Shown here piece after piece: positions 8,943-18,999 of a DNA stretch of 64,000 bases. The translations under genes and the position numbers were made by a program. The notes beneath the pieces are model-generated. The model was not told where the DNA came from. It made no database searches and was given only the letters and a program-made list of their open reading frames with translations. The stretch spans positions 1 to 64,000 of the forward strand of contig NZ_QJRI01000181.1 of the NCBI RefSeq assembly GCF_003254565.1, given 5' to 3'. The stretch's first letter is position 1; each line of letters begins with the position of its first letter. Source of the DNA: Flavobacterium nitrogenifigens. GTDB taxonomy: Bacteria > Bacteroidota > Bacteroidia > Flavobacteriales > Flavobacteriaceae.

Positions 8943-10745
8943 TTAGTGGTGTAAAACTTCTTCACCTTCTTTCATTGGTACATTTTGAGGAACAAAATCT
9001 ACATCGTGATTAGGGTTACTGTAGTCATACGGCCAACGATATACGTGAGGAATTTCTCCTGGCCAGTTACCGTGAATATGTTCAACTGGTGTAGTCCACT
9101 CTAATGTAGTAGATTTCCATGGGTTTTGAGTTGCTTTTTTACCGTAGAAAATACTGCTAAAGAAGTTGTATAAGAATACTAATTGGAACGCACCTCCTAC
9201 AAGAGCAAATGTTGTAATTAAAACATTCACATTTTGCAAATCATCAAATAATGGGAAGTTTGTATTAGTATAGTAACGTCTTGGTAAACCAGCTAATCCG
9301 ATAAAGTGCATTGGGAAGAAAACTCCATAAGCACAAACTGCAGTTACCCAGAAGTGAATATAACCTAAGTTTTTGTTTAACATTCTTCCGTACATTTTAG
9401 GGAACCAGTGGTAAATACCAGCAAACATTCCGTAAAGTGCAGAGATACCCATTACTAAGTGAAAGTGAGCAATTACGAAGTAAGTATCGTGAACGTTAAT
9501 ATCTAATGTACTATCTCCTAAAATGATTCCTGTCAAACCTCCAGTGATGAAAGTAGAAACCATTCCGATAGAGAATAACATTGCAGGGTTAAATTGTAAG
9601 TTACCTTTCCATAAAGTTGTAATCCAGTTAAAAGCTTTTACAGCAGATGGAATTGCAATCAATAAAGTTGTAAAAGTAAATACAGATCCTAAGAAAGGAT
9701 TCATACCTGAAATAAACATGTGGTGACCCCAAACGATAGTTGATAAGAATGCAATTGCAAGAACTGACATAATCATCGCTCTGTAACCGAAAATTGGTTT
9801 ACGAGCATTTGTCGCCATAATTTCTGAAACAAGTCCCATCGCTGGTAAGATTACGATGTAAACCTCAGGGTGACCTAAGAACCAGAATAAGTGCTCAAAC
9901 AATACAGGCGAACCTCCTTGGTAGTGTAAAACCTCTCCAGCAATATAGATATCAGATAAGAAGAATGAAGTACCAAAACTTCTATCAAAAATCAATAATA
10001 AAGCTGCAGATAATAAAACTGGGAATGAAATAACACCAATAATAGCTGTTACGAAAAATGTCCAGATTGTAAGAGGAAGTCTAGTCATAGACATTCCTTT
10101 AGTTCTTAAGTTAAGTACAGTAACAATGTAATTTAAAGATCCCATCAAAGAAGATGCGATGAAAATAGCCATAGATACTAACCATAATGTCATACCTGTT
10201 CCAGATCCAGGAATTGCTTGTGGTAATGCACTTAATGGAGGATAAATTGTCCATCCTGCAGATGCTGGTCCAGCTTCAACAAATAAAGAACATAACATTA
10301 CAACTGCAGATAAGAAAAACAACCAGTATGAAATCATATTCATAAATCCAGATGCCATATCTCTAGCTCCAATTTGAAGTGGAATCAATAAGTTACTGAA
10401 TGTTCCACTCAAACCTGCCGTCAGTACAAAGAATACCATGATGGTACCGTGAATTGTAACTAAAGCCAGATAAATATCATTTGCCATTACACCATCAGGT
10501 GCAAATTTATCTCCTAATAAAACATTAAATATTTTGAAAGACTCTTCTGGCCACGCTAATTGCATTCTAAAAAGCAAGGACATTGCAATCCCAATTACTC
10601 CCATAACAATACCAGTAATCAAGTATTGTTTAGCAATCATTTTGTGATCAATACTAAAAATATATTTAGTAATGAACGTGTCTTTATGATGATGTTCGTG
10701 CTCGTGATCGTGTCCGTGATCGTGACCGTGCGCTTCTGCTGACAT
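8943..10745 (-). CDS. coxA: Cytochrome c oxidase subunit I
   Basis: Catalytic heme-copper subunit of an aa3-type oxidase in the inner membrane; it reduces oxygen to water and pumps protons. Visible ligands and channels: low-spin heme histidine in TIHGTIMVFF, CuB/tyrosine block GHPEVY near residue 291 (His, Glu and cross-linked Tyr all present), WGHHMF for the other CuB histidines, K-channel lysine in PSAVKAFNW, and HDTYFVIAHFH for the heme a and a3 histidines. About 12 membrane segments. The first 21 residues are a His/Asp/Glu-rich tail (HGHDHGHDHEHEHHH), which is unusual. Last gene of the act-cox operon, 30 bp after coxB. Confidence 0.97.
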   Translation of the reverse strand: MSAEAHGHDHGHDHEHEHHHKDTFITKYIFSIDHKMIAKQYLITGIVMGVIGIAMSLLFRMQLAWPEESFKIFNVLLGDKFAPDGVMANDIYLALVTIHGTIMVFFVLTAGLSGTFSNLLIPLQIGARDMASGFMNMISYWLFFLSAVVMLCSLFVEAGPASAGWTIYPPLSALPQAIPGSGTGMTLWLVSMAIFIASSLMGSLNYIVTVLNLRTKGMSMTRLPLTIWTFFVTAIIGVISFPVLLSAALLLIFDRSFGTSFFLSDIYIAGEVLHYQGGSPVLFEHLFWFLGHPEVYIVILPAMGLVSEIMATNARKPIFGYRAMIMSVLAIAFLSTIVWGHHMFISGMNPFLGSVFTFTTLLIAIPSAVKAFNWITTLWKGNLQFNPAMLFSIGMVSTFITGGLTGIILGDSTLDINVHDTYFVIAHFHLVMGISALYGMFAGIYHWFPKMYGRMLNKNLGYIHFWVTAVCAYGVFFPMHFIGLAGLPRRYYTNTNFPLFDDLQNVNVLITTFALVGGAFQLVFLYNFFSSIFYGKKATQNPWKSTTLEWTTPVEHIHGNWPGEIPHVYRWPYDYSNPNHDVDFVPQNVPMKEGEEVLHH

Positions 10746-10775
10746 ATATTTGTACTTTAAATTTTCTTAATAATA

Positions 10776-11966
10776 TTATTTCATCGCAACTTTAGCTACA
10801 GCCGCTTTAACAGTATCAACAACAGTTTTAACAGTGTCAATTACTTTTGCAGCAGTATCTGTAGTTGGTGCAGCTCCTTCAGCTGGTTTTTCAGCAGCTT
10901 TTGCAGCTTTAATATCCTGAGCTAAAGTAGTTTTTTCACTTAACCATTTTTTGTAATCTTCTGGAGTATCAACAACAACTTTCATTTGCATGTTGTAGTG
11001 AGAAGCTCCACAAATTTTATTACATAATAATAAATAATCAAATGTATAAGGGTCTAAAGCTGTACCTCCTTTTGCAACTAACTCAGTACTTTTTTCAGCT
11101 CTAAGTTTATTGATATGTGCTACTTTCTCAACCATAAATGGTAACTCTCTGTACTCTGAAGTTGTATAAGTTGGAACGAAAGCAAATTCAGTAACCATAC
11201 CAGGAACACAGTTCATTTGAGCTCTAAAGTGAGGGAAGTAAGCAGAGTGCAATACATCCTGAGAACGCATTTTAAAGTGAACTTTTTTACCTTTAGGGAT
11301 GTGTAATTCTGAAACTACGATATCGTCTTGAGCATTAGGATCTGACATGTCAACCCCTAATGTATTAACTCCTTCAATTAAACGTACGTTAGCTTTACCT
11401 AAAACATTGTCTTGTCCAGCATATCTTGCTGTCCATTTAAATTGTTGAGCGTATAATTCGATTTCGATTACATCTTCATCTTTATCAACAAACATGATGT
11501 TATTCCAAGCATATAATCCGTAAAGAATCAAACAAGCTAAAACAACAGATGGAATAATACTCCAGATTGCTTCTAGTTTATTACTATCAGCAAAGAATAA
11601 TGCTTTTCTATCCTTGTTTCCTCTATTTTTAAAAGAAAACCAGTAAAGCAAACCTTGCGTAATAACTTGAACTGTAAAGATTAAAACCCAAGTAATATTC
11701 ATTAAATTATCTACTAAACCACCGTGCTCAGAAGCAGGAGTATGAAGTACCAAATTACCCCATTTTAGTAAACCATAAATCGTAAATATATAAATGAAAG
11801 CTAAAAAGCCAAACATAATATATCCCTGAACGTTATTGTCATTATCTGATGCAACCTGAGAATCATCAGAAGACGATCCTACCTGAGTAAGATCAAATAT
11901 CTTCGTCAATTGCCATAATGCAACCGCTAATAAAACTAAAACTATAATTACCAACAAACTTGTCAT
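10776..11966 (-). CDS. coxB: Cytochrome c oxidase subunit II
   Basis: Carries the CuA centre that accepts electrons from cytochrome c or directly from the Act complex and passes them to CoxA. Four hydrophobic segments precede the cupredoxin domain: two at the N-terminus (LLVIIVLVLLAVALW and YIMFGFLAFIYIFTIYG) beyond the usual pair. CuA ligands are visible in HSAYFPHF and in CNKICGASHYNM (residues about 313-325). The canonical Glu between the two cysteines is Lys here; only its backbone carbonyl binds copper, so CuA should still form. The C-terminus is an Ala/Lys/Val-rich tail. 396 residues, long for the family. Confidence 0.96.
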   Translation of the reverse strand: MTSLLVIIVLVLLAVALWQLTKIFDLTQVGSSSDDSQVASDNDNNVQGYIMFGFLAFIYIFTIYGLLKWGNLVLHTPASEHGGLVDNLMNITWVLIFTVQVITQGLLYWFSFKNRGNKDRKALFFADSNKLEAIWSIIPSVVLACLILYGLYAWNNIMFVDKDEDVIEIELYAQQFKWTARYAGQDNVLGKANVRLIEGVNTLGVDMSDPNAQDDIVVSELHIPKGKKVHFKMRSQDVLHSAYFPHFRAQMNCVPGMVTEFAFVPTYTTSEYRELPFMVEKVAHINKLRAEKSTELVAKGGTALDPYTFDYLLLCNKICGASHYNMQMKVVVDTPEDYKKWLSEKTTLAQDIKAAKAAEKPAEGAAPTTDTAAKVIDTVKTVVDTVKAAVAKVAMK

Positions 11967-11985
11967 CTGTTTACTTCTTTAAATA

Positions 11986-13380
11986 TTAATAATGAAAATG
12001 TTTACTTTCTTCGATGAAAGGATTTCTTTTTGCAAGCAAAGGAGATTTAGTTAATGCAGTAAATACAACAAATATAAATAAACCTAAGAAGAAAAGAATC
12101 GATGCAATTTCAGGAACTCCAATAAACCATTTGTCTCCTACTGTACCAGGCATAATCATATTAAAGAAATCAACATAATGACCTAATAATATCACAATAC
12201 CTGCCATTACAATAACCCAGTTAAGACGTTTGAAATCAGTATTGATTAATATTAATAATGGGAAAACAAAGTTCATAACAACCGCTCCAAAGAAAGGAAG
12301 GTTATATAATTGAATTCTTGTTACAAAATAAGTTACCTCTTCTGGAATATTAGCATACCAAATCAACATGAATTGAGAGAACCATAAATAAGTCCAGAAT
12401 ACACTAATACCAAACATAAACTTAGCTAAATCGTGGATATGACTTGTATTTACATACTCTAAGTATCCTTTTGATTTTAAATAAATTGTTACTAATGCAA
12501 TAGTTGTAATACCACTTACGAAGAAAGAAGCAAATACATACCAAGCAAACAATGTACTAAACCAGTGTGGATCAAATGACATAATCCAATCCCAAGCCAT
12601 GATAGACTCAGAAACGATGAAGAATACTAAGAATCCAGCAGAAGCTTTGAAGTTCTTTTTGTAGTAAAGATCATCATTTGCCTCGTCTTGAGCTAAACAG
12701 TTTTTTCTAGAAAAATAACGGTATAAATTCCAACCTCCTAAAAAGATAGCAGCTCTTACGATCCAGAAAGGAAAGTTCAAATATCCAGATTTTCCAGCAA
12801 TAATTGCATCATAATTAGCGTTTTTAGGATCTGTTACACCTTCACCTAACCAAACAAAGATATGGTTGAAGTGTAATCCGCATAAAACTAAGATGATAAA
12901 GAAGATAACAGAACCAGCTGGTAAATAAGCTGTGATACCTTGCATAACTCTAAACAAAACTGGAGACCAACCTGCTTGAGCAACTTGTTGGATAGCATAA
13001 AAAGCTAAAACTCCCATTGAAAGCAGTAAAAAGAAAATACAAGCTACATATACAGCAGACCAAGGCTTATTTTGCAATTGGTGCAATACGTGCTCTAAAT
13101 GTTTTTCGTGCTCATTTGCACCAGAAACTTCAGCATGTGCAGCTCCTTTGTGAGCGTCATGTGCAGCTTCAGCAGCTTCATGATGACCTGCTTCTTTGTG
13201 AGATGCCTCCGCTTTTTCTTCATGTGCAGCACCATGTGAACCATGTTCATCTGCAGCTAGTATTTTTTCAACTTCTTGAATATCTTTTGGTGCACTTAAA
13301 AAACCATACCCAATTCCTAATAAACCAACGGCCATTAAGATGATAGAAAAAGTTTTTAATTTACTTGAAAATGTATACAT
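11986..13380 (-). CDS. actF: Alternative complex III membrane subunit ActF
   Basis: Integral membrane subunit (about 10 helices) of quinol:cytochrome c oxidoreductase, homologous to ActC/NrfD but shorter; it anchors the complex and may take part in proton movement. I start at ATG 13380 (MYTFSSKLKTFS); a TTG at 13407 would add nine residues and abut the actE stop, but ATG fits family members. After the first helix comes a strikingly His/Ala/Glu-rich soluble stretch (about residues 40-98, with motifs such as GHHEAAEAAHDAH). The remaining helices include WFSTLFAWYVFASFF. Adjacent to actE and coxB. Confidence 0.92.
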   Translation of the reverse strand: MYTFSSKLKTFSIILMAVGLLGIGYGFLSAPKDIQEVEKILAADEHGSHGAAHEEKAEASHKEAGHHEAAEAAHDAHKGAAHAEVSGANEHEKHLEHVLHQLQNKPWSAVYVACIFFLLLSMGVLAFYAIQQVAQAGWSPVLFRVMQGITAYLPAGSVIFFIILVLCGLHFNHIFVWLGEGVTDPKNANYDAIIAGKSGYLNFPFWIVRAAIFLGGWNLYRYFSRKNCLAQDEANDDLYYKKNFKASAGFLVFFIVSESIMAWDWIMSFDPHWFSTLFAWYVFASFFVSGITTIALVTIYLKSKGYLEYVNTSHIHDLAKFMFGISVFWTYLWFSQFMLIWYANIPEEVTYFVTRIQLYNLPFFGAVVMNFVFPLLILINTDFKRLNWVIVMAGIVILLGHYVDFFNMIMPGTVGDKWFIGVPEIASILFFLGLFIFVVFTALTKSPLLAKRNPFIEESKHFHY

Positions 13381-13407
13381 ATCTATTACGATCAGTTTGT
13401 TCAACAA

Positions 13408-13953
13408 TTATAATTGGCTTCTTAGTTTCAGAACATAGTCAGCAACTAACCAACGTTCGTGAGCACTTAATTGATTTGCATGTGAACCCATTGCATTTAA
13501 ACCATAAGTCTCAACATGAAAAATACTTCCTTCAGTGATCTCTCTGTCTTTATAGCTAGGTACTCCAAGAAATTTCTCTCTTTCAACCAATTTACCTTTA
13601 CCGTTTCCAGTTGCACCATGGCAGCTAATACAGTAAATTTCGAAAAGTTCTTTCCCTTTTCCAGAGTTTTTCTCTTCTTCTGTCAATGGTGATTTTAGAT
13701 TAGCTTTTGCTAATTCATAACCAGCCGTTGAATTTTCATATTCATAAGGTTCAAAACCTCTATTGATAGTTCCTGCAACAGGAAGCTGTCCTTCTTTTCC
13801 TCCCTTAAATATTTTTGCTTCTGAATATGGCTCGTAAGCAACAGACTCATACATATTTGGGAAATACTGATAGTTCGGTGCCGAATTATTGTGGCAAGAT
13901 GAAACTAAAATAGTTATACCAACTAAAAGTGTTATTTTATATATCCTTTTCAT
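13408..13953 (-). CDS. actE: Alternative complex III monoheme cytochrome c lipoprotein ActE
   Basis: Lipoprotein signal with lipobox LVSSC (lipidated Cys at about residue 20), then a cytochrome c domain with heme motif CISCH and an axial methionine candidate in LNAMGSHA. It faces the periplasm and relays electrons from the ActA hemes toward the oxidase. 181 residues, normal. It follows actD by 8 bp. Confidence 0.95.
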   Translation of the reverse strand: MKRIYKITLLVGITILVSSCHNNSAPNYQYFPNMYESVAYEPYSEAKIFKGGKEGQLPVAGTINRGFEPYEYENSTAGYELAKANLKSPLTEEEKNSGKGKELFEIYCISCHGATGNGKGKLVEREKFLGVPSYKDREITEGSIFHVETYGLNAMGSHANQLSAHERWLVADYVLKLRSQL

Positions 13954-13961
13954 AGCTACAA

Positions 13962-14486
13962 TTAATTCTTTTCTATTACTTTAACTTCAACAGCTCCAGT
14001 TCCTTCAAAGAAAGAAACTAACTCAGCTTCGTTATCATTTACAGCAACCTCCATTAAAAAGTGGTCATCAGTTGTTCTTACATCTGGGTTTTCAGCTTCT
14101 TTAAAAGGCCATAATCTACTTCTCATGTAAAAAGTAATTACCATTAAGTGAGCTGCAAAGAATACAGTCATCTCAAACATAATTGGCACGAAAGATGGCA
14201 TATTTTGGATGAAACTAAAACTTGGTTTACCACCAATATCCTGTGGCCAGTCATGAATCATGATGTAGCCCATCATAGTTGTTGCAACAGAAATACCAAC
14301 ACATCCATATAAAAAAGCACATATTGCTAATCTTGTTGGTGCTAATCCCATGGCTTTATCCAATCCGTGAACCGGAAATGGAGTAAAAACCTCTTCAATA
14401 TGATGATGAGCAGCTCTAGTTTTCTTTACTGCACTCATCAAAACGTCATCGTCATTATAAATGGCGTATATAACTTTATTACTCAT
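13962..14486 (-). CDS. actD: Alternative complex III subunit ActD (DUF3341)
   Basis: Small membrane subunit with two helices (about residues 55-75 and 98-118) and the DUF3341 pattern EEVFTPFPVHGLDKAMGL near the start. It has no cofactor motifs and a structural role in the Act complex. 174 residues. Its start overlaps the end of actC by 8 bp, consistent with translational coupling. Confidence 0.94.
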   Translation of the reverse strand: MSNKVIYAIYNDDDVLMSAVKKTRAAHHHIEEVFTPFPVHGLDKAMGLAPTRLAICAFLYGCVGISVATTMMGYIMIHDWPQDIGGKPSFSFIQNMPSFVPIMFEMTVFFAAHLMVITFYMRSRLWPFKEAENPDVRTTDDHFLMEVAVNDNEAELVSFFEGTGAVEVKVIEKN

Positions 14487-15882
14487 GATGTGAATCTTTA
14501 CTGTTTGCTCTTTCTCTAATGTAATTATCTCCTGTTCCTTTCAAAATTGTTTTAACCTCTGCCTGAGCAATTACAGGGAATGTTCTAGAGTATAATAAAA
14601 ACAATACGAAGAAGAAACCAATTGTTCCAATGAAAATTCCAATATCAACAAATGTTGGTGAGAACATTGTCCAAGAAGATGGAAGGTAATCTCTATGTAA
14701 AGAAGTAACAATAATTACGAATCTTTCAAACCACATACCGATGTTTACTACAATCGAAATGATGAATGAGAACATGATACTAGTTCTTAATTTTTTGAAC
14801 CACATGAACTGAGGAGAGAACACGTTACATGTCATCATTGACCAATATGCCCACCAGTAAGGTCCAGTAGCTCTATTTAAGAATGCATATTGCTCATATT
14901 CTACACCTGAATACCAAGCTACGAATAACTCAGTGATGTAAGCAACACCTACGATAGATCCAGTAATCATGATAATGATGTTCATTAACTCGATATGCTG
15001 TAATGTGATGTATGCTTCAAGGTTAGATACTTTTCTCATAACGATAAGCAATGTGTTTACCATCGCGAATCCAGAGAAAACCGCTCCAGCAACGAAGTAT
15101 GGAGGGAAAATTGTTGTATGCCATCCAGGAATTACAGAAGTAGCAAAGTCCATAGATACAATCGTGTGTACAGAAAGTACAAGTGGAGTAGCTAAACCAG
15201 CTAATACTAAAGATACTTCTTCAAAACGTTGCCAGTCTTTTGCTCTACCGCTCCATCCAAAACTTAGGATAGAATAAACTCTTTTATTAAATGGTGTGAT
15301 TGCTCTATCACGAAGCATTGCAAAGTCAGGTAATAAACCAGTCCACCAGAAAACTAATGATACTGAAAGATACGTTGAAATCGCGAATACGTCCCAAAGT
15401 AAAGGTGAGTTAAAGTTTACCCATAACGATCCAAATTGGTTTGGAATAGGTAATACCCAGTATGCTAACCATGGACGTCCCATGTGAATGATTGGGAAAA
15501 GACCTGCTTGAACTACTGAGAAAATAGTCATAGCTTCAGCAGAACGGTTGATGGCCATTCTCCAACGTTGACGGAAAAGTAATAATACCGCAGAAATTAA
15601 TGTTCCGGCGTGACCAATACCAACCCACCAAACGAAGTTAGTAATATCCCAAGCCCAGCCAACTGTTTTATTTAATCCCCATGTTCCGATACCGGTAGAT
15701 ACGGTGTAAATTATACAACCTAACCCCCAAAGGAAGGCTATTAATGCGATTGAAAATACAATCCACCATTGCTTGTTTGCAGGCCCCTCAACAGGTGCAG
15801 CTACATCTACAGTTACATCGTGATAAGATTTATCACCAATAACTAAAGGTTTTCTAATGGGTGCTTCGTAGTGAGACGACAT
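14479..15882 (-). CDS. actC: Alternative complex III quinol-binding subunit ActC (NrfD/PsrC-like)
   Basis: 467-residue polytopic NrfD-family protein with about 10 helices, the probable quinol oxidation site of the complex. Typical blocks are visible: WWVGIGHAGTLISAVL, MTIFSVVQAGLFPIIHMGR and WHTTIFPPYFVAGAVFSG. Residues of these helices line the quinol pocket in solved Act complexes (family knowledge). It lies between actB and actD. Confidence 0.96.
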   Translation of the reverse strand: MSSHYEAPIRKPLVIGDKSYHDVTVDVAAPVEGPANKQWWIVFSIALIAFLWGLGCIIYTVSTGIGTWGLNKTVGWAWDITNFVWWVGIGHAGTLISAVLLLFRQRWRMAINRSAEAMTIFSVVQAGLFPIIHMGRPWLAYWVLPIPNQFGSLWVNFNSPLLWDVFAISTYLSVSLVFWWTGLLPDFAMLRDRAITPFNKRVYSILSFGWSGRAKDWQRFEEVSLVLAGLATPLVLSVHTIVSMDFATSVIPGWHTTIFPPYFVAGAVFSGFAMVNTLLIVMRKVSNLEAYITLQHIELMNIIIMITGSIVGVAYITELFVAWYSGVEYEQYAFLNRATGPYWWAYWSMMTCNVFSPQFMWFKKLRTSIMFSFIISIVVNIGMWFERFVIIVTSLHRDYLPSSWTMFSPTFVDIGIFIGTIGFFFVLFLLYSRTFPVIAQAEVKTILKGTGDNYIRERANSKDSHHE

Positions 15883-15916
15883 AATCCTTTATATTGTTTC
15901 TTAATTAATAATTTTA

Positions 15917-18900
15917 CTAAGTATTTCTAACTTTAACATGGTAAACCACATTAGGTTTTGTACCTACATGCTCTAATAAGTGGTATGATCTTTCGTCAGC
16001 CGCTAATTTAGCAACTTTACTTTCTTTATCATTTACATCACCAAATATCATCGCTCCTGAAGAACAAGCACTAGAACAAGCTGTTTGGAATTCACCATCT
16101 CTAACTGGACGGCCTTCGTTTTTAGCTTTTAATTTAGTAGCTTGTGTCATTTGGATACACATAGAACATTTCTCCATAACACCACGAGAACGCACGTTAA
16201 CGTCTGGATTAAGAACCATACGTCCTAAATCATCGTTCATATGATAATCGAACTCGCTGTTTTTGTTGTATAAGAACCAGTTAAAACGACGTACTTTATA
16301 TGGACAGTTGTTTGCACAGTAACGAGTACCAACACATCTGTTGTAAGCCATATGGTTTTGGCCTTCACGACCGTGAGAAGTTGCAGCAACAGGACAAACT
16401 GTTTCACAAGGTGCGTGGTTACAGTGCTGACACATTACAGGTTGGAATGCAACTTGAGGATTATCTCCTGCTTTCTCCATTTCATTAAATGTAGATAATG
16501 AACTAGATAAACCAGCAATTCCTTCTTTTCTTTCATTATCACCTTCAAAAGTGCTTTCAGAAGAATAGTATCTATCGATACGTAACCAGTGCATATCACG
16601 GCTTCTTCTTACCTCTGCTTTACCTACAACAGGAACGTTGTTTTCAGCGTGACAAGCGATAACGCAAGCTCCACATCCAGTACAAGCATTTAAGTCAATT
16701 GAAAGGTTGAAGTGGTGACCAGTTGTACGATCAAAAGATTCCCAAAGATCTACAGTAGTAGCCTCAACTTCTTGGTGATCTAAAGATACCATTGGTTTTT
16801 CATTCCAATGTTCAGCATCTTTAGTATTAAATATTTCTAAAGTAGTTTCTTTAATAATATCTCCTCTACCCATTAAAGTTTTCTGACCTTGAACACAAGC
16901 AAACTCATGTACTCCTCCAGCTTTTACAATAGATACAGATTGAACATTATTAAAACCTTTATATAAAGCGTAAGCATTTAAACCTACTTGCATTTCTTCT
17001 TTTAGAGCTGCTTTACGTCCATATCCAAGAGCTAGTCCTAAAGTACCAACTGCTTGACCTGGCTGAACGATAACTGGAACATTTTCCAATTTAGTTCCGT
17101 CAACAGTAATAGTAGCATAACTACCATTCAAACCACCGTTTGCAACAATTTCGTTTGATAAACCAAGTTTTTTAGCATCAGCATTAGAAACTGTAACATA
17201 GTTATCCCAAGAAACTCTTGTGATTGGATCTGGAAACTCTTGCAACCAAGGGTTGTTAGCGTGTTGTCCGTCTCCTAATCCTGTTTTAGTATATAATACT
17301 AATTCGAATTCACCAGCAGATTTAGATCTTGCAACAGCATTTGCAGCAGTAGCAGCATCAATAGCTCCTCCAGATAATGCTGAAGTTCCTAAAACAGCAA
17401 CACCGTCGTGTAAAACTTTATTCCAAGAAGCACCTGCAGTGTAAGCTCCAGAATTTGCTTTTAAGTAGTCATAATAAGTACCAGCAGTACCGTTTACTGA
17501 CAATAAAACATCTTGAAATTGTTTTGTATTAAAAATAGGACGGATTGTAGGCTGAGTTAAGCTATATGTTCCACTTGTAAGCTCTAAATCTCCCCAAGAC
17601 TCTAAATAGTGAGGAGCTGGCGCAGCAATCGAAACAATTGATGCAGTTTCATCTTCTTTTAATGAAAAAGCAACTGATGTTTTAACTTTTTTCAATCCAG
17701 ACACAAAAGAAGCTGAATCAGCTAAAGTGTAAACTGGGTTAACTCCGCTCATAATTAAAGTGTGAACACTTCCAGCATTCAAATCTTTAATTAACTGTGC
17801 AACTGCAGCATTAGAACCTTTTCTAATTTGTCTTGCTCCAGCAGTACTAAAAGCTTCACTAGCCAATACTTGATTGATAGCTAAAACTAATAATTGAGCA
17901 TTTTTATCTTCAATTCCAGATACTAAAACTCCTTTTGAACCAGCAGCTTTAAGCTGTTGTGCAGCTTTTACTACTTCAGTTTTAAAGTTTCCTTCTAAAG
18001 CTACAGGAACAGAAGCACCTACAACAATATTATAAATTTGAACTAAAGCTTGCTTTTGAGCAGCTACAGTCATTGGAACACGCTTATCAGCAGCAGCTCC
18101 AGACAATGTCATGTTTGATTCAAACTGAAAGTGACGAGACATTTTTCCATTTTGCGGAATACGTCCTTGTGCATATCCAGTATCATATCCTCCACCTTGC
18201 CAGTCTCCTAAGAAATCAGCTCCAACAGAAACGATTAAAGAAGCTTTTGAAAAATCATAATCAACTAAAGCTCTTTGACCATAAACAGCTTCAAAAGCGT
18301 CTAATGCTTCAGATGAAGAAACTGCATCATATACAACGTGCTTAGCGTTTGGATTTTTTGCAATAAACTCTCCAATTAATTTCTCTGTAGATGGACTTGC
18401 TAAAGTATTAGTTAATAATACTACTTGACCACCTTTAGCTTTAGCATCTGCTAAACTAGATTTGATTTTCAAATCTACAGCTGACCAAGAAGAATTTTGA
18501 CCATCTACTTTTGGCTCTTTCAAACGAGCGCTATCGTACAGACCTAAAATAGAGGCATGAATTCTAGCATTCGCAGAAAATTTAGCTCCAGCAATTGTAT
18601 TGTTTTCAATTTTAATTGGACGACCCTCACGAGTTTTCACCAAAAGATTAGCAAAATCAAATCCATCAAAAACTGTAGTTGCATAATAATCCGCAACACC
18701 AGGGATGATTTGCTCTGGTTGCAATACATAAGGGATAGACTTGTGAACCGGACCTTCGCAAGCAGCTAATGTTACAGCCGCCGTACTAAACCCTACGTAC
18801 TTTAAAAAGTCACGACGTGAAGTTCCTGATGTAGCTAAAGCCTCAGCATTACCTAAAAACTCATCAGTAGGAATTTCTTCAACAAATTCGTTATTTCTAA

Positions 18901-18967
18901 GCGCCTCAACAATAGAGCTATTTTCTAGCTCCTCAACACTTTTCCAGTATTTTTTGTTTGATGACAT
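15917..18967 (-). CDS. actB: Alternative complex III iron-sulfur subunit ActB (fused molybdopterin-like and 4Fe-4S parts)
   Basis: A 1,016-residue periplasm-facing protein. A twin-arginine signal appears about 48 residues in (TSRRDFLKYVGFS, hydrophobic stretch, then AAC), the usual internal position for ActB. Residues about 60-740 resemble a molybdopterin oxidoreductase but are known not to bind the cofactor in this family. The C-terminal part carries four iron-sulfur cysteine clusters: CTGCGACVIAC (near 760), CQHCNHAPCETVCP, CVGTRYCANNCP and CSMC..ACSSAC. These form the electron wire from the quinol site. It follows actA by 32 bp. Confidence 0.97.
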   Translation of the reverse strand: MSSNKKYWKSVEELENSSIVEALRNNEFVEEIPTDEFLGNAEALATSGTSRRDFLKYVGFSTAAVTLAACEGPVHKSIPYVLQPEQIIPGVADYYATTVFDGFDFANLLVKTREGRPIKIENNTIAGAKFSANARIHASILGLYDSARLKEPKVDGQNSSWSAVDLKIKSSLADAKAKGGQVVLLTNTLASPSTEKLIGEFIAKNPNAKHVVYDAVSSSEALDAFEAVYGQRALVDYDFSKASLIVSVGADFLGDWQGGGYDTGYAQGRIPQNGKMSRHFQFESNMTLSGAAADKRVPMTVAAQKQALVQIYNIVVGASVPVALEGNFKTEVVKAAQQLKAAGSKGVLVSGIEDKNAQLLVLAINQVLASEAFSTAGARQIRKGSNAAVAQLIKDLNAGSVHTLIMSGVNPVYTLADSASFVSGLKKVKTSVAFSLKEDETASIVSIAAPAPHYLESWGDLELTSGTYSLTQPTIRPIFNTKQFQDVLLSVNGTAGTYYDYLKANSGAYTAGASWNKVLHDGVAVLGTSALSGGAIDAATAANAVARSKSAGEFELVLYTKTGLGDGQHANNPWLQEFPDPITRVSWDNYVTVSNADAKKLGLSNEIVANGGLNGSYATITVDGTKLENVPVIVQPGQAVGTLGLALGYGRKAALKEEMQVGLNAYALYKGFNNVQSVSIVKAGGVHEFACVQGQKTLMGRGDIIKETTLEIFNTKDAEHWNEKPMVSLDHQEVEATTVDLWESFDRTTGHHFNLSIDLNACTGCGACVIACHAENNVPVVGKAEVRRSRDMHWLRIDRYYSSESTFEGDNERKEGIAGLSSSLSTFNEMEKAGDNPQVAFQPVMCQHCNHAPCETVCPVAATSHGREGQNHMAYNRCVGTRYCANNCPYKVRRFNWFLYNKNSEFDYHMNDDLGRMVLNPDVNVRSRGVMEKCSMCIQMTQATKLKAKNEGRPVRDGEFQTACSSACSSGAMIFGDVNDKESKVAKLAADERSYHLLEHVGTKPNVVYHVKVRNT

Positions 18968-18999
18968 TGTATATATATATTAAAATCTTAATAAATCGA

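Noticed and set aside
13381..13407. TTG start that would lengthen ActF by nine residues
   Set aside because: ATG 13380 gives the family-like N-terminus MYTFSSKLK; the added residues do not.
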